A stretch of 64,000 nucleotides of DNA from Actinomycetales bacterium (lineage in GTDB: Bacteria > Actinomycetota > Actinomycetes > Actinomycetales > Cellulomonadaceae). The position numbers and the translations under genes are program-made. The stretch lies in contig JAHLLI010000014.1 in assembly GCA_020444245.1 (NCBI GenBank), positions 62,001-126,000 of the forward strand, written 5' to 3'. Of this stretch, positions 1-8,830 are shown in pieces; position 1 is the first letter of the stretch; each line of letters opens with the position of its first letter. The notes under the pieces are model-generated. The model saw only the letters and a program-made list of their open reading frames with translations, was not told the origin of the DNA and searched no databases.

Positions 1-635
1 CGATCGCCGCCGAGCTGCTCGCCGCCGAGCACGAGGTCACGCTGATCGACAAGAACCCTGCGGCGATGCGGGTCGCCTCGGTCGCCGACGCGGACTGGTT
101 GCTCGCCGACGCGTGCGAGCTGTCCGCCCTGGAGCAGAGCCGGGTCGCCGACTGCGACGTGGTGGTCGCGGCGACCGGCGACGACAAGGTCAACCTTGTC
201 GTGTCGCTGCTGTCCAAGACGGAGTTCGGCGTGCCGCGCACCGTCGCCCGGGTGAACAACCCGCGCAACGAGTGGCTCTTCGACGAGGCCTGGGGCGTGG
301 ACGTGGCGGTCTCCACCCCGCGCATCATGACGGCGATGGTCGAGGAGGCCGTGGCCGTCGGCGACCTGGTGAAGATCTTCACGTTCCACCAGTCCGGCGC
401 GGACATCCTCGAGCTCACGCTGCCCCCGGACTCGCCGATGGTCGGCACGCTCGTCGGCGACGTGACGTGGCCGCGCGACACCGTCCTGGCGGCCCTGGTC
501 CGCGACACCGCGCCGATCGCCCCCACCCCCGAGGACACCCTCGAGGCCGGGGACGAGCTCATCATCGTGGCGGGGGCTGAGGCCGATCTCGACGATCTGC
601 ACGCGCTCCTGGTGACGCCACCAGCAGCCACGTGA
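1..635 (+). CDS. trkA: TrkA-family potassium uptake regulator, 3' part
   Basis: Cytoplasmic NAD-binding subunit that gates a Trk/Ktr-type K+ channel. The open frame runs in from the window edge, so the start and the glycine-rich Rossmann loop are missing; what remains begins in the first Rossmann helix (IAAELLAAEHEVTLIDKNP), followed by the ATGDDKVNL nucleotide-binding segment and a C-terminal RCK_C domain ending in ELIIVAGAEADLDDL. About 210 residues are visible of an expected 220 or so. In related actinobacteria two such genes (ceoB, ceoC) sit together; this would be the second. Its 3' end overlaps the convergent DUF3159 gene by 74 bp. Confidence 0.9.
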   Translation, partial: IAAELLAAEHEVTLIDKNPAAMRVASVADADWLLADACELSALEQSRVADCDVVVAATGDDKVNLVVSLLSKTEFGVPRTVARVNNPRNEWLFDEAWGVDVAVSTPRIMTAMVEEAVAVGDLVKIFTFHQSGADILELTLPPDSPMVGTLVGDVTWPRDTVLAALVRDTAPIAPTPEDTLEAGDELIIVAGAEADLDDLHALLVTPPAAT

Positions 636-1290
636 TCCACAGCGCGACGGCGAACAGCGGGACGCCCATGGCGAGCTTGGCCGCGCCGAGCGCCGCCACC
701 TCGGCGCCCCAGTAGAGCGGGAGCTGGACCGCGAGTCGGAGCGCGAACACGGCGCCCATCACCCACGTCGCCCACACGAACCGACGCCGCTCGTGGGCCT
801 TGTCCGGGTCCGTCCGCCACGCCATCGACTCCCCGCGCAGCAGGGCCACGACCACGCCGACCGCGGGCCACCGCACGGCCAGCGACACCAGCATCGCCAG
901 GAGGTAGCCGGCGTTGGCCAGCAGCCCGCCGGCGAAGTAGTCCTGCGCCCGGCCCGTCCACAAGGCCCACACCACCCCGATCCCGACCCCGAGCACGCCC
1001 GAGAGCGCCTGGGTCACCGGGGTGCGCTGGACCAGCCGGACCACCACCGCGACCACCGCCACGGCCAGCGACGCGACAAGCGAGGCCGTCAGGGCCCGCG
1101 TGGCCACGTAGACCACGACGAACACCAGGCCCGGCGCGGTCGACTCGACCAGCCCGCGCACGCCGCCGATCGCGTCGACGAACGAGAAGTCGTCACCGAT
1201 CGCGGCCCTCAGGCCGCGCGCCGCGGCCGGCCCCTCGACCGGAGTCGGGTCGCCCTCCGGCGACGGCCCGTCGGGGCCGGCGTCACTCAC
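562..1290 (-). CDS. DUF3159 membrane protein
   Basis: Predicted 242-residue polytopic inner-membrane protein of unknown function, matching the actinobacterial DUF3159 family (start of domain DDFSFVDAIGGVRGLVEST, then five or six hydrophobic helices with a conserved WALWTGRAQDYFAGG segment between them). I chose the GTG at 1290, whose GTGAGTGA overlaps the stop of the upstream OB-fold gene by 8 bp, which implies translational coupling; a longer frame upstream is just the shadow of that gene. The C-terminus (Arg/Pro-rich) overlaps the convergent trkA end. Confidence 0.85.
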   Translation of the reverse strand: MSDAGPDGPSPEGDPTPVEGPAAARGLRAAIGDDFSFVDAIGGVRGLVESTAPGLVFVVVYVATRALTASLVASLAVAVVAVVVRLVQRTPVTQALSGVLGVGIGVVWALWTGRAQDYFAGGLLANAGYLLAMLVSLAVRWPAVGVVVALLRGESMAWRTDPDKAHERRRFVWATWVMGAVFALRLAVQLPLYWGAEVAALGAAKLAMGVPLFAVALWITWLLVASPGARADRRDRPQPPPR

Positions 1291-1678
1291 CGGGCCTCGG
1301 CACCAGCTCGTACGCGGGGTTGTAGACGGTCGGGTGCCCGCTCTGGAAGCAGACCAGCCCCTCGAGGCGCAGTCGGCGGCCGGGCTCGATGCCGGCCACC
1401 GCACGCCGGCCGAGGAACACCAGACGCAACGCGCCGCTCCCGTCGAAGAGCTCCGCCTCCAGGGCCGGGACCTCGGTCGCGGGACGCAGCCGGACGCTGC
1501 GCAGCACGCCGGAGACCCGCGCGCGCCGGCGCGGCACCAGGTCCGAGACGGGGGTGCACCCCGTCTGCTCGGACTGCTGCTGTCGTTCCTCGGCCGCCTC
1601 GAGCTCGGTACGCGACGCAAGCATGTCGTGCAGCACCTCGCGAATGCCTCGTGGGGCGGTGGGGGTCCGCCGTGCCAT
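1283..1678 (-). CDS. OB-fold nucleic-acid-binding protein
   Basis: 131-residue soluble protein with a single OB fold (about residues 45-125: RARVSGVLRSVRLRP, LRLVFLGRR, GRRLRLEGLV), related to the anticodon-binding/RecG-type OB domains. An N-terminal helix of about 40 residues (REVLHDMLASRTELEAAEER) precedes it. Its role is unknown. The ATG overlaps the stop of DUF3710 by one base (TGATG), and its own stop overlaps the DUF3159 start, so DUF3710, OB-fold and DUF3159 form one translationally coupled operon, as remembered for the Rv2696c-Rv2693c block. Confidence 0.85.
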   Translation of the reverse strand: MARRTPTAPRGIREVLHDMLASRTELEAAEERQQQSEQTGCTPVSDLVPRRRARVSGVLRSVRLRPATEVPALEAELFDGSGALRLVFLGRRAVAGIEPGRRLRLEGLVCFQSGHPTVYNPAYELVPRPGE

Positions 1679-2415
1679 CAGTGCACCTCGGTGATCTCGG
1701 GACCGCGTTTGAAGGGGTCGATCAGCCCACGGGCGTCGGGCACCTGGGGGGCCGGGCTCATGTTCGGCATCGTCAGGGCGATCAGCTCGCGCGGGGCCAT
1801 CGCCTCGGCGCCCCGCACCACGACGATGTCGGCGAAGAGGTCCTCGAGCACACGGGCCGCCTCGGGGTCGACCGCGGCCCGGCCGGTGACCACGCCGCGC
1901 AGGAACCAGCGCGGCCCGTCGGCCCCGATGAAGCGGGCCGGGCGGTGACCGGTCCGGCCCTCCGGGGTGCGGACCGGGAGCCGTGCGAGCAGCTCACGTC
2001 CGAACGGGCCGGGCAGGTCGTCCACCGACCCGCCCTGCTTGGTCACGGACTCGCCGATCTCCGTGCGGATCTCGTCCCAGATCCCCGCGCTACGAGGCGC
2101 GGCGAAGACCTGCACCTGCAGACTCGATCCCTCGACGGTGACCGCCGCCGCGGTGACCACCGAGCCGCTGCCGCCGGTCTCCATCCGCAGCTGCATGCCG
2201 TCCACGCCCGGCAGCCACAGCGCGCCCAGGTCGATCCTCGCGCCGCGCTCCGGACGGTCGGCCACGTCCCACGGGCCGCGGTCGAGCGCGGCGGCGTCCG
2301 GGTCGGCGGCCTCGTCCTCGTCGGCCGCCGTGGCACTCGACCTCTCGAGCTCGACGTCGTCGTCGAGCAGCGGCTCTCCGGTCTCGGACTCTCGTCCGCG
2401 TCGGAAGATGCCCAC
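1678..2415 (-). CDS. DUF3710 family protein
   Basis: 245-residue cytoplasmic protein of the actinobacterial DUF3710 family; function unknown. It begins MGIFRRGRE, has an acidic low-complexity linker (about residues 15-45), then the conserved domain (IDLGALWLPGVDGMQLRME, DGPRWFLRGVVTGRAA). The conserved GPRWFLRG and PFKRGPEI segments identify the family. First gene of the coupled DUF3710/OB/DUF3159 operon, 37 bp downstream of dut on the same strand, so it may be co-transcribed with dut. Confidence 0.85.
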   Translation of the reverse strand: MGIFRRGRESETGEPLLDDDVELERSSATAADEDEAADPDAAALDRGPWDVADRPERGARIDLGALWLPGVDGMQLRMETGGSGSVVTAAAVTVEGSSLQVQVFAAPRSAGIWDEIRTEIGESVTKQGGSVDDLPGPFGRELLARLPVRTPEGRTGHRPARFIGADGPRWFLRGVVTGRAAVDPEAARVLEDLFADIVVVRGAEAMAPRELIALTMPNMSPAPQVPDARGLIDPFKRGPEITEVH

Positions 2416-2452
2416 GTCAGCCTCTCCTCCTCAGCACCTGCAGGTCACGACC

Positions 2453-2947
2453 CTAGCCATCTCCGGCCGGCGGGGGCACCGTCGACCCGGCCCGGCGCCA
2501 GCCGCCGCTGGAGCCGAACCCCTGCTCGCCCCGCGCGGACCCGGGTAGGTCGTCGACGAGGACGAAGCTCGCCCGGCTGACCTCCTGCACCACCAGCTGG
2601 GCGATCCGGTCCCCGCGGTGCAGCTCCAGTGTCTCTCGCAGGTCGGTGTTCAGCAGCGTCACCTCGATCTCGCCGCGGTACCCGGCGTCCACCGTGCCGG
2701 GCGCGTTGACCACGGTGATCCCGTGCCGTCGCGCCAGGCCCGAGCGCGGGTGGACGAAGCCCGCGTAACCCGGAGGCAAGGCGATCCGCAGCCCGGTCGG
2801 CACGGTGACCCGTTCACCGGGGGCGAGCACCACGTCGACGCGGGTGACCAGATCGGCGCCGGCGTCCATGGGGTGGGCGTAGTCCGGCAGCGGCACGGAC
2901 TCGTCCGTGCGCTGCACGAGCACCTCGACCGGCTCCTGCGTGGCCAC
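2453..2947 (-). CDS. dut: dUTP diphosphatase
   Basis: Hydrolyses dUTP to dUMP and PPi, keeping uracil out of DNA and feeding thymidylate synthesis. All five trimeric-dUTPase motifs are present in the 164-residue product: I DAGADL (28-33), II RSGLA (68-72), III GTVDAGYRGE with the catalytic Asp and Tyr (84-93), IV RGDRIAQL (111-118), V RGEQGFGSSG (139-148), the last closing over the neighbouring active site. I set the start at the GTG 2947 (VATQEPVEVLVQ), not the upstream in-frame start at 3019, which would run into the divergent DUF3093 gene. Confidence 0.95.
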   Translation of the reverse strand: MATQEPVEVLVQRTDESVPLPDYAHPMDAGADLVTRVDVVLAPGERVTVPTGLRIALPPGYAGFVHPRSGLARRHGITVVNAPGTVDAGYRGEIEVTLLNTDLRETLELHRGDRIAQLVVQEVSRASFVLVDDLPGSARGEQGFGSSGGWRRAGSTVPPPAGDG

Positions 2948-3011
2948 GGGCGACGACTGTAGCGGCCCCGGGCGCCTGCGCCACGGTCCGCCCGGCTGAG
3001 ATAGTGGTGCG

Positions 3012-3491
3012 GTGAGCACCGCATCGCCCGTCCGGCCCTACCGCGAGCGCCTGTGGCCCGGCCCGTTCGGGTGGGCGATGGTGGCCGTGGCGGCGGCCGT
3101 GGCAGCGCTGACGGCGTCGCCGCTGGGCACCGGGGCCGTCGTCGTCGCGAGCGCGGCGACGCTGGTCGTGCTCGTCGGCGGGGTGCTGCTGACCAGCTCC
3201 GTCGTCGCGGTGCGCGAGGGTGAGCTGGTCGCGGGTTCGGCACACATCCCGGTGCACCTGCTGGGCGAGCCGCGGGTGATCGACCGCGCCGGGGTCCACG
3301 CCGCGCTCGGGCCCGGGAGCGATGCCCGGGACTTCGCACTGGTGCGCTCGTGGCTGTCCGGGGCGGTGGTCGTGGCCGTCCTCGACCCGGACGACCCCAC
3401 GCCGCAGTGGCTGGTCAGCTCACGCCGTGCAGCGCAGCTGGCCGCCGCGATCCGGCAGGCTCAGGCAGCGCACTCCGAGCAGATCGGCTGA
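3012..3491 (+). CDS. DUF3093 membrane protein
   Basis: 159 residues, actinobacterial DUF3093. Two adjacent hydrophobic helices (about residues 20-65) are followed by a small soluble domain with the family signature (LLGEPRVIDRAGVHAALGP, DARDFALVRSWLSGAVVV, DPTPQWLVSSRR). Function unknown. GTG start at 3012, divergent from dut with 64 bp between starts. Its 3' end overlaps the convergent DUF4193 gene by 31 bp. The dut/DUF3093/DUF4193 arrangement is conserved in actinobacteria. Confidence 0.85.
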   Translation: MSTASPVRPYRERLWPGPFGWAMVAVAAAVAALTASPLGTGAVVVASAATLVVLVGGVLLTSSVVAVREGELVAGSAHIPVHLLGEPRVIDRAGVHAALGPGSDARDFALVRSWLSGAVVVAVLDPDDPTPQWLVSSRRAAQLAAAIRQAQAAHSEQIG

Positions 3492-3760
3492 CCGTTGCGC
3501 TCACCGGCGAGCTGGCTGCGGTGATGCACCAGGAAGCAGCTCGCACAGGTGAACTCGTCGGCCTGGCGCGGTAGGACCCGGACCGAGAGCTCCTCGCCGG
3601 ACAGGTCGGCTCCGGGCAGCTCGAAGCCCTCGGCGGCCTCCGCCTCGTCCTCGTCGACGACGCCCGAGTTCTTGTCGGCGCGCCGCGCCTGCAACTCCTG
3701 GAGCGAGTCCTCGGAGAGGTCTTCCTCGGTCTTGCGAGGGGCGTCGTAATCGGTTGCCAT
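3461..3760 (-). CDS. DUF4193 small zinc-ribbon protein
   Basis: 99-residue acidic protein, DUF4193 family. The first two thirds are charged and probably disordered (MATDYDAPRKTEEDLSED, then DEDEAEAAEGFELPGADL); the C-terminus holds two CxxC pairs (CASC and CSEC, about 20 residues apart) that should bind one zinc. Highly conserved across actinobacteria and usually abundant; molecular role unknown. Start ATG 3760 is clear. Confidence 0.9.
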   Translation of the reverse strand: MATDYDAPRKTEEDLSEDSLQELQARRADKNSGVVDEDEAEAAEGFELPGADLSGEELSVRVLPRQADEFTCASCFLVHHRSQLAGERNGQPICSECAA

Positions 3761-3909
3761 CAGGCGTGTTCACACTCCGTGTCGTCGGTACAGACCCCGG
3801 CCGTGCCGGGGCGGTACGTCGTCAATGCGCGACGGCCTCCGTTTGTTCCCGGGTCGAGCGGCGAGGGGATTGTGCCCCATCCGGGCGCGGTTTGCACGCG
3901 CCGCCCGGG

Positions 3910-4737
3910 TCACAGTTCGGCGTCGGAGTCCGCGTCGAGCTTCTCGAGGGCCGCGATCAGCTCCGACACGAGGGTCGGTGGCCCGCAGACCGTCATCGCC
4001 TCACCCGCAGCGCGCCCCCGTAGTCCGGCCACCACACCGCCGGACTCGATGACCACCAGAGCGCCTGCCGCCATGTCCCACGGGTTCAGGCCACGCTCGT
4101 AGTAGCCGTCCAGGGCCCGCGACGCCACCATGCACAGGTCGACCGAGGCCGCGCCCATCCGGCGGATGTCGCGGACCCGCGGCAGCAGCGCCGCCGCCAC
4201 CAGACCCTGCCGGCGCCGCCGATCGGCGCGGTAGCCGAACCCGGTGCCGATCAACGCGTCATCCAGCCCGCGGTCGACGAGCGCCGGGAGCCGACGCCCG
4301 TCCTGCCAGGCCCCGCCCCCCGCCCCGGCGGTCCAGGTGGTGGCGTCCGGGATGTTGTGCACGCACCCGGCGAGCATCGTCCAGCTCGCCGGGTCCGGGT
4401 CGCCGGAGACCACCGCAACGCTGACGGCGTGCGCGGGGAGCCCGTACAGGAAGTTCACCGTGCCGTCGATGGGGTCGACCACCCAGGTCAGCCCGCTCGC
4501 CCCCGGCTCCAGGCCACGTTCCTCGCCGAGCACGCCGTCGTCCGGCCGCAGCTCGCCCAGGCGCCGACGGATCAGCTCCTCGACCGCGAGGTCCATGGCG
4601 GTCACGACGTCGGTGGCACTGGACTTGGTCCCCGCGACGTCGACCCTGTCGGGCCGGTTCGCCCGAACCAGGTCACCGGCCTCCCGGGCGATGGTCTCGG
4701 CGATCTGCATGAGCTCGGGTACGCGGGGATCGGCCAC
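3910..4737 (-). CDS. suhB: Inositol monophosphatase family phosphatase
   Basis: Mg2+-dependent phosphatase that removes phosphate from inositol-1-phosphate or related sugar phosphates; in actinobacteria it can feed phosphatidylinositol and mycothiol synthesis. The 275-residue product shows the metal sites: GEERG (71-75), the DPIDGTVNF signature (88-96, Asp88 and Asp91) and NPWDMAAGALVV near residue 220. Start taken as GTG 4737; the open frame continues upstream only as Arg/Ala-rich shadow. Divergent from sepH with 116 bp between. Substrate is not decidable from sequence. Confidence 0.9.
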   Translation of the reverse strand: MADPRVPELMQIAETIAREAGDLVRANRPDRVDVAGTKSSATDVVTAMDLAVEELIRRRLGELRPDDGVLGEERGLEPGASGLTWVVDPIDGTVNFLYGLPAHAVSVAVVSGDPDPASWTMLAGCVHNIPDATTWTAGAGGGAWQDGRRLPALVDRGLDDALIGTGFGYRADRRRRQGLVAAALLPRVRDIRRMGAASVDLCMVASRALDGYYERGLNPWDMAAGALVVIESGGVVAGLRGRAAGEAMTVCGPPTLVSELIAALEKLDADSDAEL

Positions 4738-4853
4738 CCGACCATCCTGCCGCACCCCGGCGGGGGTGTGCTCCCGCCCGCGGCGCACCGGGGCGCCTCC
4801 ACGGCGACGCGGCGCGGAGATGGCAGTCTCGTACTGGCCGCGAGGAGGTGCCG

Positions 4854-6023
4854 ATGAGCGAGCTGCGACTGGTGGGCCTGGACGACGACGGTGCGCGCGT
4901 CGTCCTCGAAGGTCCGGACGGGCAGCGGTTCTGGCTGCCGATCGACGAGGCGCTGCGCGCCGCCGTGCGCCGCGACCGCCCGCAGCTCGAGCAGCTGCGG
5001 GCACAGGCCACGAGCTCCATGCCGCCGCGCGACATGCAGGCAAGGATCCGCGCCGGCGCCACCGCGCACGAGGTCGCCGAGGCGGCCGGCGTCCCGGTCG
5101 AGATCGTGCAGCGGTACGAGGGACCGGTGCTCGCCGAGCGGGACTGGGTGGCCGGCCAGGCGCGCGAGACCCGGATCGGGCACGACACCGGAGCGCCGGC
5201 CCTCGGCGAGCTGGTCACCGACCGGCTTGCGACCCGCGGGGTCGGGCCGGGGACGGTCACCTGGGACGCGTTCCGTGACGTGAGCGGCCCGTGGTCGGTC
5301 GAGCTGGCCTTCGAGATCGACGACCAGACGCGCTCCGCCCGGTGGACCTTCGACCTCGCCGCCCGGACCCTGCGTGCCATGGACGACGAGGCCCGGTGGC
5401 TGTCGGAGACCGAGCTCCCGGACGGCCCTGTTCCCCGCCGGCACCTCGCAGCCGTCCGGCACACCGAGCACAGCGTCGCCGAGCACGGGAGCGATACCGA
5501 CGTCGACGTCGCGGTGCGACCGGTGCTCGCCGCCGTGGACACCCACGTGGCCGAGCCGGAGCCGGAACCCGAGGACCCGTTCGAGGCGACCGAGGCGCTC
5601 CTGGAGGACCTGCGCGGCAAGCGTGGCGTGCGCCAGCCCGTGGACCTCGACGACGAGGGCGACGAGTTCGAGGGCTTCGGACCTCAGCACGCGTTCGACT
5701 TCGACCACCCGGGACTCACCACGCCGCCGGGCGCCCATCCGGCGGACTCGCGGCCGCAGGAGGCGACCGACGCGACGGTGCTGCCGATCCCGAGGCAGAC
5801 CTCACGGCACACCGAGGACGCCGACGAGGACGAGGCCCCCGAGGACGAGGCCCCTGAGTCGGACGTCGACCCGCCGGGCGCCGAGCCCGCGCCGGATCCC
5901 GCGCCCGAGGGCGACGCCGCCACGGCGTCCCCGCGACGCGCCTCCGGCCGGTCCCGGTCGCGCAAGGGCCGCGCCTCGGTGCCCAGCTGGGACGAGATCG
6001 TCTTCGGGGCCAAGCCCGAGTAG
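4854..6023 (+). CDS. sepH: Septation protein SepH (DUF3071)
   Basis: 389-residue cell-division protein. In Streptomyces SepH binds FtsZ and promotes Z-ring assembly. Residues 1 to about 170 are the DUF3071 domain (MSELRLVGLDDDGARVVLE) with a helix-turn-helix-like segment (AHEVAEAAGVPVEIVQRYEG, about 71-90) and a conserved WDAFRDVSGPW. The C-terminal half is acidic and probably disordered, ending in a basic patch (SGRSRSRKGRASVPSWDEI). Start ATG 4854 is preceded by GAGGAGG six bases away; an in-frame GTG at 4848 lies inside that ribosome-binding site. Confidence 0.9.
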   Translation: MSELRLVGLDDDGARVVLEGPDGQRFWLPIDEALRAAVRRDRPQLEQLRAQATSSMPPRDMQARIRAGATAHEVAEAAGVPVEIVQRYEGPVLAERDWVAGQARETRIGHDTGAPALGELVTDRLATRGVGPGTVTWDAFRDVSGPWSVELAFEIDDQTRSARWTFDLAARTLRAMDDEARWLSETELPDGPVPRRHLAAVRHTEHSVAEHGSDTDVDVAVRPVLAAVDTHVAEPEPEPEDPFEATEALLEDLRGKRGVRQPVDLDDEGDEFEGFGPQHAFDFDHPGLTTPPGAHPADSRPQEATDATVLPIPRQTSRHTEDADEDEAPEDEAPESDVDPPGAEPAPDPAPEGDAATASPRRASGRSRSRKGRASVPSWDEIVFGAKPE

Positions 6024-6028
6024 GCGTC

Positions 6029-6065
6029 CCGGCGCCGCGCCGGAAGGGCCTGCGACAGGCAGGCC
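6029..6065 (+). terminator. Tandem hairpins after sepH
   Basis: Two GC-rich hairpins follow the sepH stop: CCGGCG/CGCCGG with a 3-base loop (6029-6043) and GGCCTGC/GCAGGCC with a 5-base loop (6047-6065). There is no T-run, as is common in very GC-rich genomes. Likely transcription end of sepH. Confidence 0.5.
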
Positions 6066-6129
6066 GCGCGAGTAGCGTCGCCATCAGCGGTAGGCCGCGG
6101 CCGGCTTCGCACGGCGGACGGGGGACGCG

Positions 6130-6978
6130 ATGAGGCGCGCACGTGTCGTCACTGCTCTGCTGGTGCCCGCCGTGCTGGTGCCCGCCCTGCTCACGGCGTG
6201 CTCCGGCGGTCGGCAGGCCGCAGAGGGCCAGTCGGCGACCACCGTCGCCACCACGCCCACCCCGTCCACGCCGGCGACCTCCGCAGCCACCAGCCCGAGC
6301 GAGCCCGCCTCGGCGTCGACCGACTCCGGGGCGCCCTCGGCGGCTGCCGACCTCGCACCGTTCGTCGCCCAGGCCGCCGTGGTCGACGACCGGCTCCGGG
6401 CCGCGGCGGCCCGGATCAACGCCGTGGTCACGCCCGGGACCTTCGAGGTGGACGCGGCCACCGCGAGCGCCGTCGTGGCGGCCGACCCCGAGACCGCCTT
6501 CGCGCTGCTGCCGGCGGGCATGCCGCCGAACCTGCTCGACGCCGCGATCACCGTGTACAGCGACCTGGCGACCCGCCGAGCCGCGATGAACGCGTTCGAG
6601 TACCCCGGCACCGTGTCGGACGAGACGAGCGACCGCCAGTACGCGATCGACTGCCTCCACAACGGCTCGACCGCTGCCGCCGCGTTCGACGGCGACGTCG
6701 CCGCGCTCGTCACCCTCGCCGCGTCGCTCCCACCCGTCGAACGGCCCGCCCCCGACTCCGCGCAGGCGGCCGAGCTCGTGGCGGTCGGCACCTGGATCAG
6801 CCTCGGCTACAACGGCTGCGGCAGCTGCGGCGGCGACCCGGTCCGCAACGCCCCCGAGGTCACGTGGGACGTGGCGCCCGGGAGCGGCGGCACCCCGGCC
6901 GGGAACGTCCGCGGCCTGCCCTTCACCGCCACCTACACGGCCGCGGACGGCTGGCAGGTGCTGTTCAACGCCTGCTGA
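6130..6978 (+). CDS. Putative lipoprotein of unknown function
   Basis: 282 residues. An N-terminal signal (MRRARVVTALLVPAVLVP) ends in a lipobox LLTAC with Cys at about 24, so it should be lipid-anchored outside the membrane. A Thr/Pro/Ala-rich linker (about 30-75) is followed by a helical domain and a C-terminal part with an unusual cluster NGCGSCGG and a final Cys, which may form disulfides. I do not recognise a family; the C-terminus resembles small extracytoplasmic NTF2-like domains only loosely. Convergent with tdk, 10 bp between stops. Confidence 0.7.
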   Translation: MRRARVVTALLVPAVLVPALLTACSGGRQAAEGQSATTVATTPTPSTPATSAATSPSEPASASTDSGAPSAAADLAPFVAQAAVVDDRLRAAAARINAVVTPGTFEVDAATASAVVAADPETAFALLPAGMPPNLLDAAITVYSDLATRRAAMNAFEYPGTVSDETSDRQYAIDCLHNGSTAAAAFDGDVAALVTLAASLPPVERPAPDSAQAAELVAVGTWISLGYNGCGSCGGDPVRNAPEVTWDVAPGSGGTPAGNVRGLPFTATYTAADGWQVLFNAC

Positions 6979-6988
6979 GGGCGCTCGC

Positions 6989-7636
6989 TCAGGAGACCTC
7001 GAACGGCAGCGTGTCGGGCAGCTCGGTGGTCGCGCGGGCGACCGCGTGCGTCATCCGACGCATGTGGTGGCGCCGGCAGAGCACCTCGTAGCCGACCTCC
7101 GCGCCGGCGCCGGTGTCCCCCACCACCACCTGGTCGCCCTCGACCACCATCACCCCACCGACGGTGCGGGCGTTGTGGGTCGCCCTCGCGCCGCACCAGC
7201 ACAGGGCCGGGACCTGGAGCACCTCGACCCGGTCGGCGAGCTCCACGAGTCGAGCCGACCCGGGGAACAGCCGGGTGCGGAAGTCCGCGGTGATCCCGAA
7301 GGCGTAGACGTCGATGCCCATCTCGTCGACCAGCTGGGCGAGCTGCTCGACCTGCACGGGCCGGTAGAACTGCGCCTCGTCGCACACCAGGTAGTCCACC
7401 CGCTCGCCACGCAGCCGACGCTGCACGACCTCGTCCCAGAAGTCCGTGTCGTCGTCCACCTCGGCGGCGCGGCGACGCAGCCCGAGCCGGGACGACAGCA
7501 CCTCCGCCCCGGCCCGGTCCTGCCGGGTGTACAGCACCCCGCCACGCCCGGCGGCGGCGTGGTTGTGGTCGAGCTGCAGGGCCAGAGTGGACTTGCCGCA
7601 GTCCATCGTCCCGCTGAAGAACACCAGCTCCGCCAC
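6989..7636 (-). CDS. tdk: Thymidine kinase (type II)
   Basis: Phosphorylates thymidine to dTMP with ATP (salvage). 215 residues, usual for the bacterial/human TK1-like type. Walker A GTMDCGKST (9-17), the catalytic CDEAQF motif near residue 88, the lasso-domain zinc ligands CWCG and later CRRHH, and the YEVLCRRH thymidine-binding end are all present. Encoded 30 bp downstream of the phosphodiesterase gene, in the same direction, so probably the last gene of the DUF5998-phosphodiesterase-tdk unit. Confidence 0.93.
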   Translation of the reverse strand: MAELVFFSGTMDCGKSTLALQLDHNHAAAGRGGVLYTRQDRAGAEVLSSRLGLRRRAAEVDDDTDFWDEVVQRRLRGERVDYLVCDEAQFYRPVQVEQLAQLVDEMGIDVYAFGITADFRTRLFPGSARLVELADRVEVLQVPALCWCGARATHNARTVGGVMVVEGDQVVVGDTGAGAEVGYEVLCRRHHMRRMTHAVARATTELPDTLPFEVS

Positions 7637-7666
7637 GGCGACCTCCTGTGCTCGGTACTCGGACGA

Positions 7667-8830
7667 TCAGGCGACCACCAGGGGGACGAGCATCTCCCCC
7701 GGGGTCAACGATCCGTGCATGCCACGCAGCTGCATCGAGTGCGCGGTCTGGGTCCGCGAGTCCGCCACGCCGGCGTCGCCGAGGGCCGCGACCACGAGGT
7801 CCCCCAGCACGGGCAGCACGTCAGGACGGACCTCGCCGAACCAGCCCGCCGCGACCGCCTCGTCCCGGGTCAGCACGAGGGCGAGCCCGTCGAGCCGCTC
7901 GCGCCACCGCGCCGCGGCGACCTCGACCGCTCCCGGGTCGGACAGGTACGCGTACGCGGCCCTGGGCTCCCCCGCGACCAGTGCGACGTCCTCGGCCAAC
8001 GCCGGCTCGGCGGCGACGTCGACCAGCAGGGCCGCGTCCACCTCCATCTGGCCGTGGTCGGCGGTGACCAGCAGCAACGCCGACCCGGGCTTGCCCCGCG
8101 CCAGGCGACCGAGCTCGCGGTCGAGCTCGCTGAGCGCGTCGCCCCACTCGGGCGAGCGCCAGCCGTGCTGGTGACCGACCTTGTCGACGTCGCCCCAGTA
8201 GAGGTAGACCAACCCCGGCTCGCGCAACGCGCGCAGGGTCTGGTCCACCCGGTCGGCGAGCGACTCCGCGACCACGTACGTGCCGCCTCCCAGCGCCGCC
8301 CGGGTCAGGCCCGAACCGCGGAACAGGCCCGGGCCCACGGACGTGACCCGGACCCCCGCCTCGGCGATCAGGCGGGTCAGCGCGGGTTCGCGCTGCCAGA
8401 CCTCCGGCGCATCCGCGCCCTCCCAGGACACCAGGTTCGCCAGTCCCCCGGTTCGGGGGTTGCGCACCGTGTAGCCGGCCAGCCCCGTGCGACCGGCCGC
8501 GCGCCCGGTGCCGAGCAGGCCCATCGACGCGGCGGTGGTCGACGGGTAGCCGCACACCAGCTCCAGCGTGTCGCCCAGCCGGCCACGCAGGAACGCGGCG
8601 TGCCCGGCGCGCTCGCGCAGCTGGGCCAGGCCCAGGCCGTCGACCAGCACCACGCACACCCGGTCGGTCGAGGGCAGCCCGAAGCGGCGCTGCGCCGCGC
8701 GTGCGTCGGCGGCCCAGCCGGGCAGGTCCGCGCCGAGCACCGCCGAGACCGCGGGCAGCACCTCGCCGAGGCTGTGCCCGCCGTGGTCGGGGGCCAGCAG
8801 GCCGGGCCCGGTCAGGTCAGCAGGCGTCAC
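7667..8830 (-). CDS. Alkaline phosphatase superfamily phosphodiesterase
   Basis: 387-residue member of the nucleotide pyrophosphatase/phosphodiesterase branch of the alkaline phosphatase superfamily. Metal-site and nucleophile motifs are visible: VLVDGLGLAQL (metal Asp), YPSTTAASM (Thr nucleophile), YWGDVDKVGHQHG, LVTADHGQMEV (Asp-His) and near the end the RGMHGSLTPGE His. No signal peptide is visible, so it appears cytoplasmic. The GTG at 8830 overlaps the DUF5998 stop (GTGA), implying coupling; the longer upstream frame is a shadow. The substrate is unknown; phosphodiesters or diphosphates are typical. Confidence 0.85.
   Translation of the reverse strand: MTPADLTGPGLLAPDHGGHSLGEVLPAVSAVLGADLPGWAADARAAQRRFGLPSTDRVCVVLVDGLGLAQLRERAGHAAFLRGRLGDTLELVCGYPSTTAASMGLLGTGRAAGRTGLAGYTVRNPRTGGLANLVSWEGADAPEVWQREPALTRLIAEAGVRVTSVGPGLFRGSGLTRAALGGGTYVVAESLADRVDQTLRALREPGLVYLYWGDVDKVGHQHGWRSPEWGDALSELDRELGRLARGKPGSALLLVTADHGQMEVDAALLVDVAAEPALAEDVALVAGEPRAAYAYLSDPGAVEVAAARWRERLDGLALVLTRDEAVAAGWFGEVRPDVLPVLGDLVVAALGDAGVADSRTQTAHSMQLRGMHGSLTPGEMLVPLVVA

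Noticed and set aside
6975-6992. Hairpin between the lipoprotein gene and tdk
   Set aside because: Only a 5-bp stem (CTGAG/CTCAG) that contains both stop codons; too weak to call a terminator.
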